Source of the DNA: Chromera velia
Taxonomy: Eukaryota; Sar; Chromeraceae
Direction: 5' to 3'
DNA length: 52,500 nucleotides
Assembly: GCA_018398765.1 (NCBI GenBank)
Contig: JAHBMJ010005820.1
Location: forward strand, 1-52,500
Shown here: one piece after another, positions 1 through 10,224 of the stretch
How positions within the stretch are numbered: the stretch's first letter is position 1
How the letters are laid out: every line of letters begins with the position of its first letter
The notes under the pieces: generated by a model
Told to the model about the DNA's origin: nothing
The model's database searches: none
The model's input: the letters and a program-made list of their open reading frames with translations, nothing else
Translations under genes and position numbers: made by a program

Positions 1-480
1 TAATTGTATGCATGACAGGCGCGTGCGTTGACGCATGAAACACGCACGCCGCGCGGTCAAATACAATATATTTTTTTCTCTCACTAAACCCAATTAATTT
101 AAAAACAGGAAATCGTACTGTTTGATCGCTTAAAACTCTTTGTTTTAAGCTTTTAAATATTGTTTACTGCCTAAAAAAGCTTGAGAGGTATGGTTGTTTT
201 GGAGACCGTTTTACTGTTGGAGACCGTTCGGGATAGATTTGTCTTGGAGGTACGCAAGAATACACAGAGAGAGATCAAATGTGCATGAGAAGATAAAAAT
301 CAAGACACAGAGAAAAGGATCTGCATCGAGATGCATTAAAAGAAGAATAAAGAGAGATAGAAAAATATGAGAGGAAGTATCCTCAAGTCATTCCATTCAG
401 CGTCAGTGTGTCAGTGTGTCAATCAGTGTGTCAGTGCATCAATTAGTGTACACCTCTCCCTCTTCACAGAAGAAGTGCGT
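1..480. other. Gene-free left edge
   Basis: I see no reading frame with protein-like composition. The stretch starts with a CpG-rich patch around a TGCATGACA motif, then AT-rich DNA. Near 400-450 there is an imperfect short repeat of CAGTGTGT and TCAATCAGTG units. Nothing here could be assigned to a gene, RNA or transposon. Confidence 0.5.
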
Positions 481-1900
481 TAGCAACTTCTCAAGCTGTT
501 GTCTGTATTTCCTTTTCCTTCTTTCTCTTTCCACCTTTCCCTTGTTTTCATTCCTTCTTGTTCCACTTTTTATTCGCTAAGCCTTTCATTTCTTCTTCTT
601 CTATCCTTCATTCTCTTTCTTTCATTCATTCATTCAATTATTTTTTTATTCACTCTTTCCTTCTTTTCTTTCTTTCCTTCTTTCTTTCTTTCTTTCTTTC
701 TTTTTCTAAGCAGCAAGGCGCAAGAAAGTCAAAGAAAAGGTTCAGGTAGCGAAGACGGATGGGGACAAGCTTAGAGACAAGACAAAGATAAGAACATTCA
801 TGCTTTCCTTCTCCATTCCATCCTTTCAGTCTTTCTTCATCTTTTCAATCCCTCTTCCATTCTCCTATCTCTCCTTCTCACCTTCATTCTTTCTGCTTCC
901 TTTAATCCATTCTTTCCCGTTCTTTCCTGCACCGACAGATACTGTCATATCAACCACCATCCCCCTCTCTCACAAACGATTGTCCTCAATCGTAAGGAGA
1001 GCTCGACTGGTCATAAAGCATTCAGTCATTGACTGAAGCAATAGACTCATGAATGTTTTTGGGGTGGTACGGGTGGGTAGCAACGCGGATGCAGTTGGTC
1101 AGTTGTCTTTTGTTCATTCGGATGTACCCCTGTATCCCCACTCTCCCGTTTGTTCTCTCATTATCTCTTCTCAATCCAGTGCACTTTCATCTACTTCCAA
1201 CACTCACGATGTCGGCAATGTGCACTCATGTATTCGTTTCTTTCTATCATCTTCTTTTCTCTTCGTTTTTCTTCTCTTCTTTCTTCCGTTCTCTTCTTTC
1301 TCTTTTTTATATTTTTACCTCGCACCGGACTCTGTCACGGTAGAGAAACACGGGGAATCATTCTCACCCACTGGGCGGATTAAACATGTACCTCTGAAGT
1401 CTTTGACCGAGAACGTATATAGCGAGACTCAGCTCGTCTTTTCTTCTTCGAGTCTGGATGTTCTACAGCTTCTAGCCTTCTAGATAGGCCTTGTGCGTCT
1501 TTGCACGGCTTGTTTCGATCAGCCTGCCATCACCATCGGTACAGGCCTCTGTGTAACGCTACTATTAGTAAGTTGGAGGCACACACAGGCTTTTCAAATT
1601 TCTTCTGTTCATCAAGCAGCACCAATCTTGATAAGTTGGGTGCGCCTTTCCGCCATTCTCGATCTTCTCTCTCTTTTTATGATCCCGCTCTTTCTCCTTA
1701 TTCTTTTTTTTTTTTTTTTCTTCTTTTTCTTCTTTTTCTTCTTCTTTTTCTTCTTCTTTTTCTTCTTCTTCTTCTTCTTCTTCTTCTTCTTCTTCTTTTT
1801 CTCCTTCTTCTTCTTAATTCTTTCTTCTTTCTGTTTGATTTTTTCCCGTCCTTCTACTCTTTGTCATCCATTCTCTCCTACCGGGCGCCCTCATACAAAC
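481..1900. repeat. Pyrimidine-rich microsatellite block on the + strand
   Basis: The + strand is almost all C and T, with a TTTC run near 660-705 and a long TTC/TTTTC run near 1706-1815. Open frames here translate to Phe/Leu/Ser strings caused by the base composition, so no gene is called. Such tracts resemble the pyrimidine-rich introns of the genes further right, so an undetected gene's intron is possible but unsupported. Confidence 0.7.
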
Positions 1901-3400
1901 TGAGTACTGAGGATTTCCAGGCACTCTCGCTGACTGCCATTTCCCTGTCTCATAATTCTATGAAAACGGAAACACAGGGACAATACGCACCTACAGTCAC
2001 CTGACTTGTTCTCTTCTTGTCTGGGGTCCTGTCCGGGCGACCAGGTGTTCTCACACCCTGCCGTCTCCTCTTCCTTCGTTGCTCTTCACGGCACGCCACC
2101 TACCTTCATGGGAGGCAGTCCAACCTCACAAGAGTCTATGTGAAAGGAATCAGAAAGACGCAGACTCGTTTCTTCATGCATAGGTCGGCACGACCGGAAG
2201 TGCGGTCCATGCTCTGTCTGCCCGTTTCCTCAGTCACTCCTTGTTCTATCGTGCCCTGCCCTCTTTGGAGTCTACAGCAAGCAGCTCATTCTCCCGATTT
2301 GCGCAGGTCCCTATACAACATGACAAGATGACTGAGAGGAGCACGCACAAAAACACTTCCTCTGCACTCCAATCTTATGCGAGCTTTCCATCGATCTGCC
2401 GTGTCGAGTCCTTACCATCAGACTGACAACAGTCCGAATTAACAACAGCGTCTCACCCTTTTCGGACTCACTATTTCTCTTTTTCTTCCTTCGTTCTCAA
2501 TTTACAGAGTCACCTGCCTCTCTCTCCTTCCGTTTCTGTGGAAGCAATCTTCAGAGAGGGGACCAAAGAGAGGTTTTCCATCAGTACGCTCGATCTGCCA
2601 TCAACGAAGCCTTCGTTCAGTCTCATCTTTCTGAGGTTTGTGTCTCACGGAACACTAAGTCTTCCGAGGCCAACAGAACCTCATACACAGCCTCGGCAGA
2701 GAGCCAATCACTACGGTGTTTTCCTCTTTCTCTGTGTTTCCATTGCAACAATCCACGTACACCAGTGGTCTGGCTTCATCTGGTTCTACCCTTCCTCGAA
2801 AAAAATTCTCTCTCTGTGGATCAGCATTCATGGTCTCTTTCTACAGGCAGTCACATTCTCTTCAAGCATAACACTTTCTCTCGTGCGGCTTGCAAAAGAA
2901 GGACTAGATCAATCTATGAGACCAACTGTTCTATAGAAGCACCATACTCAGTCTGAACAGGGAGGAATCTATAACTCTGTCTGCCTTGGATTGAGCCGTC
3001 TGTTCGAACAAAGCTCTGCTATCCACCTGTTATATAATCAGTAGTCTAGTGGTAACGGAGTTCATATTCTAAGGCATAAAAGTAACGACACGAAGAAAGA
3101 GTGAACGGTTGGCTTGTTCTAGATACGTTTATCCTAGAAGTCCTACTTTAAAGTCCGGTTCTCCATGGTTCTCCTGATAGTCAATCTGGATGCCATGAAC
3201 ACAAGCCGTCTTGAAGCTATATCGATTGGAGTGGCTACGGGTGCACGCGCTTCCGCTCAGTCCCGCAAAGCAGGCTCATACGTTCTCTCAACACCACTGA
3301 CCGGCCCACGCCAACGCTTAGAGGCGGCGCGGCTACGAGCATTCACGTCACACCTAGGCCCTGCACTAGCTAAATAAAAAAAGAAAGAAAAAAAAAGTTT
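1901..3400. other. Gene-free stretch of ordinary composition
   Basis: Short open frames occur near 2017-2331, 2538-2936 and 3165-3377. Their translations show no domain, no signal peptide and no repeat structure, and they do not join through plausible splice sites. I see nothing supportable. Confidence 0.4.
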
Positions 3401-4554
3401 TGCTAGTTTTTTATTTTTTTATTTATTTATCCACTATAAACAACAGTTGTTTTTCCTGCAACACTCAAATAACAGTTCAACAACAGTTGTTTGTCTAGTT
3501 AAAGGGCTGATAAATAAAAAAAAAATCGATAAAAAAAAAAATTTTTGCTTTGTTCCTCCTGTCCGGCCACCTTATGGCGTCTAGACAGAAGGTAAAGCGA
3601 GGACAAGAACCTTAGGGAAGATCTAGAGAAGGGACGTGTGTAACACTAACTTAAACAACACCTTACAGGTTCACGTAAGCGAGGTCTCAATCCTATTTTG
3701 ACTCTAGGAGGTTCTATTGGGTTTGTCTTCAGACTTCTCCCAACTCCAAAGAAATCCGACTCTATAGGTTCAGCTAGAGATTCAATGACTTCAGCTGACT
3801 TCAACTCAAACCTGCCATAGGATGTTACTCAGACAACATGTTGCTAAAGAGGCCAAACGTAGACTTGCATGCATGCGTAGAGCTTCGAGTGTGACATGTA
3901 CAGGCAGACTGCGTATACACGCGGCGGCGGAGCATGGCGTTGGCACGCGGGCTCATTCAGATGCAGCGTATGCGAGGGTCTAGAGGGTGGTGCCACAGGG
4001 CAGGACTCCACATTTCTCAATTTTTTTTTTCTTTTTTTATCTAGTGCACGGCCTAGTTTTTGTCTAGTCACAGCCCTAGTGTAGACTAGTAGTCTAGAGA
4101 CTAATAACTAGTTCTTATAGTTAGGCCTAAAGTTAAACTCTTTCTTAGGCTCTTTCATATTTAAATTTTTCTAGTACAAATTGACTGTTTTTTTTAATAA
4201 CTGCTAGAAAGTAGTAGAAACGTTATCATTCAATTTTTATTGATTTCAAGTTCATTATACTAGGTTCATTATTACATAGGCATGAGTATGTATTCTAGTG
4301 TATGTATTCGGCAATTGGATGGCTCAATCAGTAATTAAATATACAAAAACTCATACTAGAGCTCATAGTACCCTACACACTACCATGCAACTAGCTAGCC
4401 ATGCAATGGCCCCCGGCCTAGAATGGCCCATGACCTAGCCCATGCATGACTTGAGTTCTGATTCAAATGATATATAATGCTGCTATTAATCTAGCTATTA
4501 ACGCACAAAGTAACGCCAAAGTTTGAATCTATACTTGTTGTCACAATGCTGGCA
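3401..4554. other. AT-rich, CTAG-rich spacer downstream of the methyltransferase gene
   Basis: This contains A/T homopolymers, two copies of an AACAACAGTTGTT palindrome (around 3440 and 3480), and a block near 4040-4510 with about ten CTAG tetramers. A TGCATGC palindrome sits near 3868. No open frame is convincing. It probably includes the 3' untranslated region of the minus-strand gene that ends at 4555. Confidence 0.5.
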
Positions 4555-7500
4555 TTATGCTGCTATGCCTGCAATAGAAGAATGTTTGACATCCTTTGTG
4601 GAGAGGCTCTGTGGATTGTCTTCATCTGCTTCTGAGATCTTTTCACTAGCGCTCGCATCTTTTGGTGGGGAGGGGATATCAACCACATTCATGGTAGGCA
4701 TCTCGGTCTCTGAGTCGACCTGAGACGTTTGATTCGTTCTCACAGCAGACGGAACGAATTCGACTGTTTCACCCGCCTTTGCATTCGAAGAGGGTACAAA
4801 GGGGGGCGGTGAGAGGGCACCTGAGCTTGTGGGTATATTTGAGGGGTGCCCTTCTGCTTCTGTGACTGTCACGGATACAGAGGGAGAATCTGAAGGCTTT
4901 TCTTCCTGAGAGTCCTTTCGAGTGCTCTCCGGAATTGAATTTTGGGGTTCTGTTTGTGCTCTCTGATTCTGTTCTGTCGAAGAGGCCAAAAGCGTTGCCG
5001 CGTTAGCTCTATCTTCACAGTGTTTTCCTTTCTTCATGCCCTCTATGCTCATCCCTTGTGGCAACAGAAGGAGGTCTGAAGTCTTGTACCTCCCTTCACA
5101 ACTAGGAATGGGCTTCAGGTTGAAGGGGTCAAAGGGAACATAGCCAATTTCCTCAATCGCGTTGAACAGGTCCTTTGCATTTGGGTGACATATGGAGTCC
5201 CCCTGCTTACTTTTGATGCGAAAACTGTCATGCCACTCAACAAAAAACACAGGCCGATACTGAAGAAGTTCACCCCCCTTCAGACTTCTCAAAATCGACA
5301 CGTCATGCTTTTCGATGTCTGTTTTAATGAACTTGACATTCCGCAGAATCGAGGCTCGTGATTCCTCTCCTTCTGCCTCTCTTTGCCTTTTGTGGCTCAC
5401 CTCCCCCCAGAGGGAACGAAGCGCTTTATTCTCAACAAGCTCATCCTCGAGCCTCACAGTGGGAACCTCCGACAAGGTGAAAAACCGGGGATTTTCCTTC
5501 CCTGTGGCAAACCCCCCATTGCACCCCCCACACCCCGACTGGAACTTCCGCGTTCCCTTCTCACTCGCAACGCCCGCCTTCAGAGGGATCGCATGGAGGT
5601 CGGGATTCAACCGAAGATTCCAGGGAAGGAGCTCGAAGGGCTTGCTGGCCTCGAAAGCGAGCGTGACTCCTGCAGTGATTCACGCACAGGGGGTGCAGAA
5701 ATGCTTCTTGAAGAACAGATTAACAGATCGTCATTGAAAGTTTCATGAAGTCTGCAAGCTATCCGCTTTCGAAGGTGGGGATAGTTCTTCGATGCCTGCA
5801 TGATTCGATCCGCAAATTAAAGAAGAGATCATAATGATAGAGATGATTGGAGAGTGCAAGCGTTTTGAAGAGCGCTGGACCTCGGCGCTGGACATTTTAC
5901 CGTACTCACCCCCGAATGCAAGATGGAAGGAACACCTTTTGCAGACCTCAAGAAGACTGGCAGGCAGAGACACAGAGACACGCAAAGGGGAAAAGAGCCA
6001 GCAAAGCAAGGAGCCAGGCAGGAAGAGATGCAGGAAGGTGTCGAGCGAAACAGAAGGGTCTGGGTACACCTAACTCACATGGAGCCCGCACACGAGTGGG
6101 AAGACTGAGAGTGGTCAAGTTAGGGCAAGAAGGGAACAACAAACAATGTGGTCAGTGGGACTACATGAGAGCTAGAACAAAGATTCGCAGACCAACATAC
6201 AATCAGCAAAATAGATGTACGGACACAGGGACAGCAGAAAAAACACATCTTTGTTCATCAGAAACACAGCCAGCACACCACAGAAGTAATCGGACCTATG
6301 CACATTGACCAACAGGGTATCCTCGGTCTGTCACTGAAAGAGTAAAGAAAAAGAGGGAAACCCCAAGAAAACAACAAAAGTTTAGTGCATGTGACAGATG
6401 CCACTGCTCTAGCACTCTTCATTAGACTTTCTTTCGACGCTGTCAACCCACCTGGGTGAGTCATCAACGCAATCGGCACGGTGGAGTCTCCAATGTGTGC
6501 CCCGACGTCCACAGAAATCTTTCCGGGACAGACCATGAACTCGAGAATACGCAGCCAGTTGGTGATCACCCCTTTGTCTTTCGGTTGCTCTCCCTTGTTG
6601 TCCCACGACGCAAAGGCGACTGTGCCCTCTAGTCTCTCCTTGAGAGTTGCGGGGACGCCGTCACTCGAGGACAGGGAAAAGGAAAACGGGCTCTTGGCAT
6701 TTACTTTCTCTCTCTTTTGCACGAGCGCCTGTGCACTTTCTGGAGCACTCAATCCTCCCCCCTCTTGCGGATATCCTGCCAGCTCCCGGAGCAGGGTCTC
6801 GTTGTGGTGCAACACGAGTGGCACCCTCTGCTCAGGCAGTTGCGAATCCAAGGTTGCACTGTTGCTCGGTTGCACGGGACTGTCCTGCACAGAAGGCGCC
6901 GGAGACTCTTCTTTAGGAGATGGCATATGTGTGTCAGGTAACGGGGGCAATTCCCCTGAGGCCGCAGGAATGTGAGTCAGACTGCCTTCAGTGTTGTCTA
7001 ACTTGGTTTTGTCTCCCACCAACGAATCCAACTGTTGTTCTACGTCTACAGCACCTGCAGTGAGTCTTTCCGTCCCGTAAGCGTCTGAAGTCGCATTGCG
7101 CGGGAATATTCGCTGAGGGACGTCTTCGTTTTCCCTTGCAGTGGCAGAAGAGGGGAGAAAGGCCCTCTGTTGTTCTGCTGTGGTAGCAATGGTTGCCAGG
7201 GAGTCGACTTTGACTTTCTCTTCTGCTGGGATACGATAGAAGAAGCCGTTGTGGTAGTGAACGTTGCGAGGTTGGCTTTTGGGTTTTGAGAGGCTTCTTG
7301 GTAAAATGACAAGGCGGTAATACGCAATAAACAGGCAGAGAAAGAGAGCGAGGACACAAAGAAACTTGAAAGGGTGTTGTCCGCCCGATCCACGCTTCGA
7401 AGGTTCGTTTGATGCAGGAGATGTTGAACGGGTGGGAGCGGAGGCCGATGAACGGGTCAGAGAGGAGACCAAAGAGCGGCCAAGAGAGGATGAGGAGCTT

Positions 7501-7568
7501 GCAAGAGACCGAGCGTCACTCGATGGACGCCTCGCTGCCTCTTTTTCTCTCTCTCGTTCCGACCACAT
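4555..7568 (-). CDS. FkbM-type methyltransferase with an N-terminal membrane anchor, two exons
   Basis: Exon 1 is 7568-6452 and exon 2 is 5669-4555. The intron (6451-5670) has donor CAG|GTGGGT and acceptor CTGCAG|GA. The junction is in phase and gives about 743 residues. Residues 1-66 are Ser/Arg-rich. A single hydrophobic span at about 67-89 (core LCVLALFLCLFIAYY) predicts a type II membrane protein facing the Golgi or ER lumen. A Ser/Thr/Pro stem follows. The methyltransferase fold starts near residue 350 with the SAM-binding loop DVGAHIGDST. After the splice it continues with the acidic strand LAFEASKPFELL, and later KTDIEKHD, matching the KxDxEGxE-type motif of FkbM enzymes. A Cys-Gly cluster (GCGGCNGG) lies between the motifs. 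The last 150 or so residues are a disordered Ser/Thr/Glu tail. FkbM enzymes usually O-methylate sugars or lipids; the substrate here is unknown. The motif in each exon supports the splice strongly. Confidence 0.88.
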
Positions 7569-8704
7569 TCGCTTGGAAGTTGTGTTGCAAGAGTCACACA
7601 GACGTGCAACACGTCAGCAACACTTCTATATATGCAGAAACACGAGAATGTCGCACTGTTGCGTGATGATCACTTAGTTAACTGCTTTGCCCAAAGACTT
7701 ATTCCTGTTTTCAAAACTTCTCAGTTCATGCAAATCGGGCATGTGTCTCTTTCCCACTGCAAAATGGTCCGCATTTCGATGAATGTGGAAGATATCAGGC
7801 GGCCGTTGATCATGCAGCCATCATGCATGGCAGCTATAGCCCTGCCTGCATGCATAGATGCATGCATGTCGTTAGCTTGTACGCGCGGGCTTTCGCATGC
7901 AGTCTTTTCGGGGCCAAATGTATAGGACGCATGACGGGGCCAGACTAACTGCATCAGTTAAGTGCCCCACAAGCATATGCAGTCTCCGTGTTAATTGTGC
8001 CAGGCTCAGAGACTGAAAGTATGCAGACTGTATGAGCTGACAGGCAGTGAAAGGACGGAAAGTATACATACTACCATGGGCGACATAAGTTTTGTATACT
8101 CATCTTTTGACCTCTCTAGCGCCAATGAAATATGACAAGAAGTAAACATTTATACAATTAAATTAGTAAGCTATAACGGTTTCAATCAGGTGTTAATTAG
8201 GGGTTGTGGGGAGAATGTGTCTCAAATATAAGTAAACTTATTTTTTCTGAAGTGACCGATCGACCAAGCCTATAAAAAGTAAGACATAAATTTATAATTC
8301 AATCTAGCTTTGCCAATTGAGGACGTATACAGCCAATTACTTTAAAGTAATACTTTATGCTGTATTTACTTCTATTCTAGCCCGCTTGATCCAGTGTCGA
8401 CTTCAAAAACGAATCTTCGCCAACTCCACAAAAAAATATACAATACTTTTGTCGCCCATGGTAGTAATCGCTGACCCGCCGTCAATTTATCGAAGTCTTG
8501 GTCCACGATCCACCGGACATTTTTGGTCCTTCCAGTTGAAATCCGCGCGTCTGTCTGCAAAGCAGAAAGTGAAGTTTGAAGAAGGAAGTGAGAGAGGACC
8601 TGAGCCGTCTCCTCCTCCCAGCTGTCTCGATCGAAAACGTCTTCTAACACCGCGCGTCCCGCTTCGTACCCGTGCAGGAAGCAGGCTTTTCGTGCTTTTC
8701 TTAA
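7569..8704. promoter_or_regulatory. Divergent intergenic region shared by the FkbM and LRR genes
   Basis: The two genes start head to head, so this 1.1 kb should hold both promoters. It includes clustered TGCATGC/GCATGCA palindromes (about 7820-7870 and 7895), a TTTTCGGGGCC motif near 7909 that recurs elsewhere, and a MITE at 8071-8464. No TATA-like element can be assigned confidently. The promoter role is inferred from gene orientation only. Confidence 0.45.
8071..8464. mobile_element. Tc1/mariner-like MITE with TA target duplication
   Basis: The left end CTACCATGGGCGACA (from 8071) is the exact reverse complement of the right end TGTCGCCCATGGTAG (to 8464). Imperfect complementarity extends to about 30 bp. 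Both ends are flanked by TA (8069-8070 and 8465-8466), the target duplication of Tc1/mariner elements. The 394-bp interior is AT-rich and has no coding capacity, so this is a non-autonomous miniature element. It ends 240 bp upstream of the LRR start codon. Confidence 0.82.
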
Positions 8705-9967
8705 ATGAGTGAAAACAAAAACTTGCCGTCTGGAAGCCCAGCTCCAGAAGAGAATAGAGATGGAGATTGCATTGCTCCAAAAAATGGAGACGAGGAAATA
8801 AAGAAGCGGGACGACCGTCTCTCTCTTGGACTCACTTCCGAGGTCGGTTTTCTGTTGTGCAGTTGTGCATGTAACCATTCTGAGTCACGCAACAGGCCTC
8901 CAATTTGCGTGTTTTCCGATTCCTCACAAAGCCGGCAACCGACGTAGCTCGTATGTTGCCCCCCTTCTCACTTCCAGTTCCCTCTCGCTTTCTTCCAAGG
9001 CCTTCATGTCGTTTTCGCGTGTAGAGCTTGCTTATCCGTCCCCTCCCTCACCTCTGTCTGTCTGTCTGTCTGTCTTTCTTTCTTTCTTTTCTTTCTTTCT
9101 TTCTCCGTTCTTTCCGTCTTTCTCCCACCTTTTGTTGGTCTCCAAGTACAGAGATGTCTCCTCTTTTCCCCCGCAGAACATTCACTTCCGTGTTCAATGT
9201 TTTCTTTCGCACAGACTCTCTCACACTTGTGCAAGGAGAAAAACTCTTTTGGAGTCGCATGGTTGGGCAGCTACCTTTGTGAAAAGGTGCGCAAGCAACG
9301 GAAAGGGGGCCGGCCGACGTTGAGGTGACGAGGGGGGAAGAACTTGACGTAAAATTTCCTATCGGAGAAGAGAAAATTGACCGCTCCTTTTTTGAAGCCT
9401 CCAATGAATGTGCTAAGCCCTCCGCTGAAAAAGAGAGGGAACAGACGTGGGCCGGACCGCTACTTGCAGCCCNCCCAAGTTTTTTTGTCCCCCCCGATCC
9501 GTCTTTGGACTTTCGTTTGACTGCATGATCCTCATTGAAAAAAACAGACGAGGGAAAGAACGTCAAACGGATCCAATACATGGCTCTTCTACCCCTTCCT
9601 CCTCCTCCCACCCTTCGTGCGTCCAGATTCTGTTTCTTTGAGACGTTTGCACAGCTACAATTTTCTTCTCCCTCCCCTTCTCCTGTCTGCAGAGTCTGAG
9701 GAACCCCAAACTCCGAAGGAAGATCACTCTCGACTCGGAGCAACCCCGCGTGATTGACATCTCTGGTGGGTCAAAGACGATCGTACGGACATGCAGTCTC
9801 TACGCTTGAAATGGTTGGTGCCTTCATTGCGACATCCGGCCAGGGAAACGGCCACTTTGCCTCTACTGTCTTGACTCAGACACGTTCGCATGACCCTTTC
9901 TTTCACTCAAAAAATTCGATCTGTTCGGTCCCCATCCTTTCATACTCTTCAGACACAAAATCCCCCN

Positions 9968-10028
<61 letters not shown>

Positions 10029-10040
10029 CTGTATGTGTGC

Positions 10041-10078
<38 letters not shown>

Positions 10079-10090
10079 CTGTATGTGTGC

Positions 10091-10128
<38 letters not shown>

Positions 10129-10140
10129 CTGTATGTGTGC

Positions 10141-10178
<38 letters not shown>

Positions 10179-10190
10179 CTGTATGTGTGC

Positions 10191-10224
<34 letters not shown>

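Noticed and set aside
1493-2004. Two overlapping frames with long Phe/Leu runs
   Set aside because: They are produced by the TTC/TTTTC microsatellite; there is no gene-like sequence on either side.
3290-3370. Possible tRNA-like GC-rich stretch
   Set aside because: No cloverleaf with a T-loop GTTC motif and acceptor stem could be drawn.
3600-3840. Possible second LTR related to 35868-36326
   Set aside because: It resembles the LTR only in style (CTAG and AGCTGACTTCA-type strings). No collinear match or terminal repeat was found.
9968-10220. CRISPR-like regular spacing of a 20-bp core
   Set aside because: The spacers are identical GT tracts, the context is an intron of a eukaryotic gene, and there are no cas genes.
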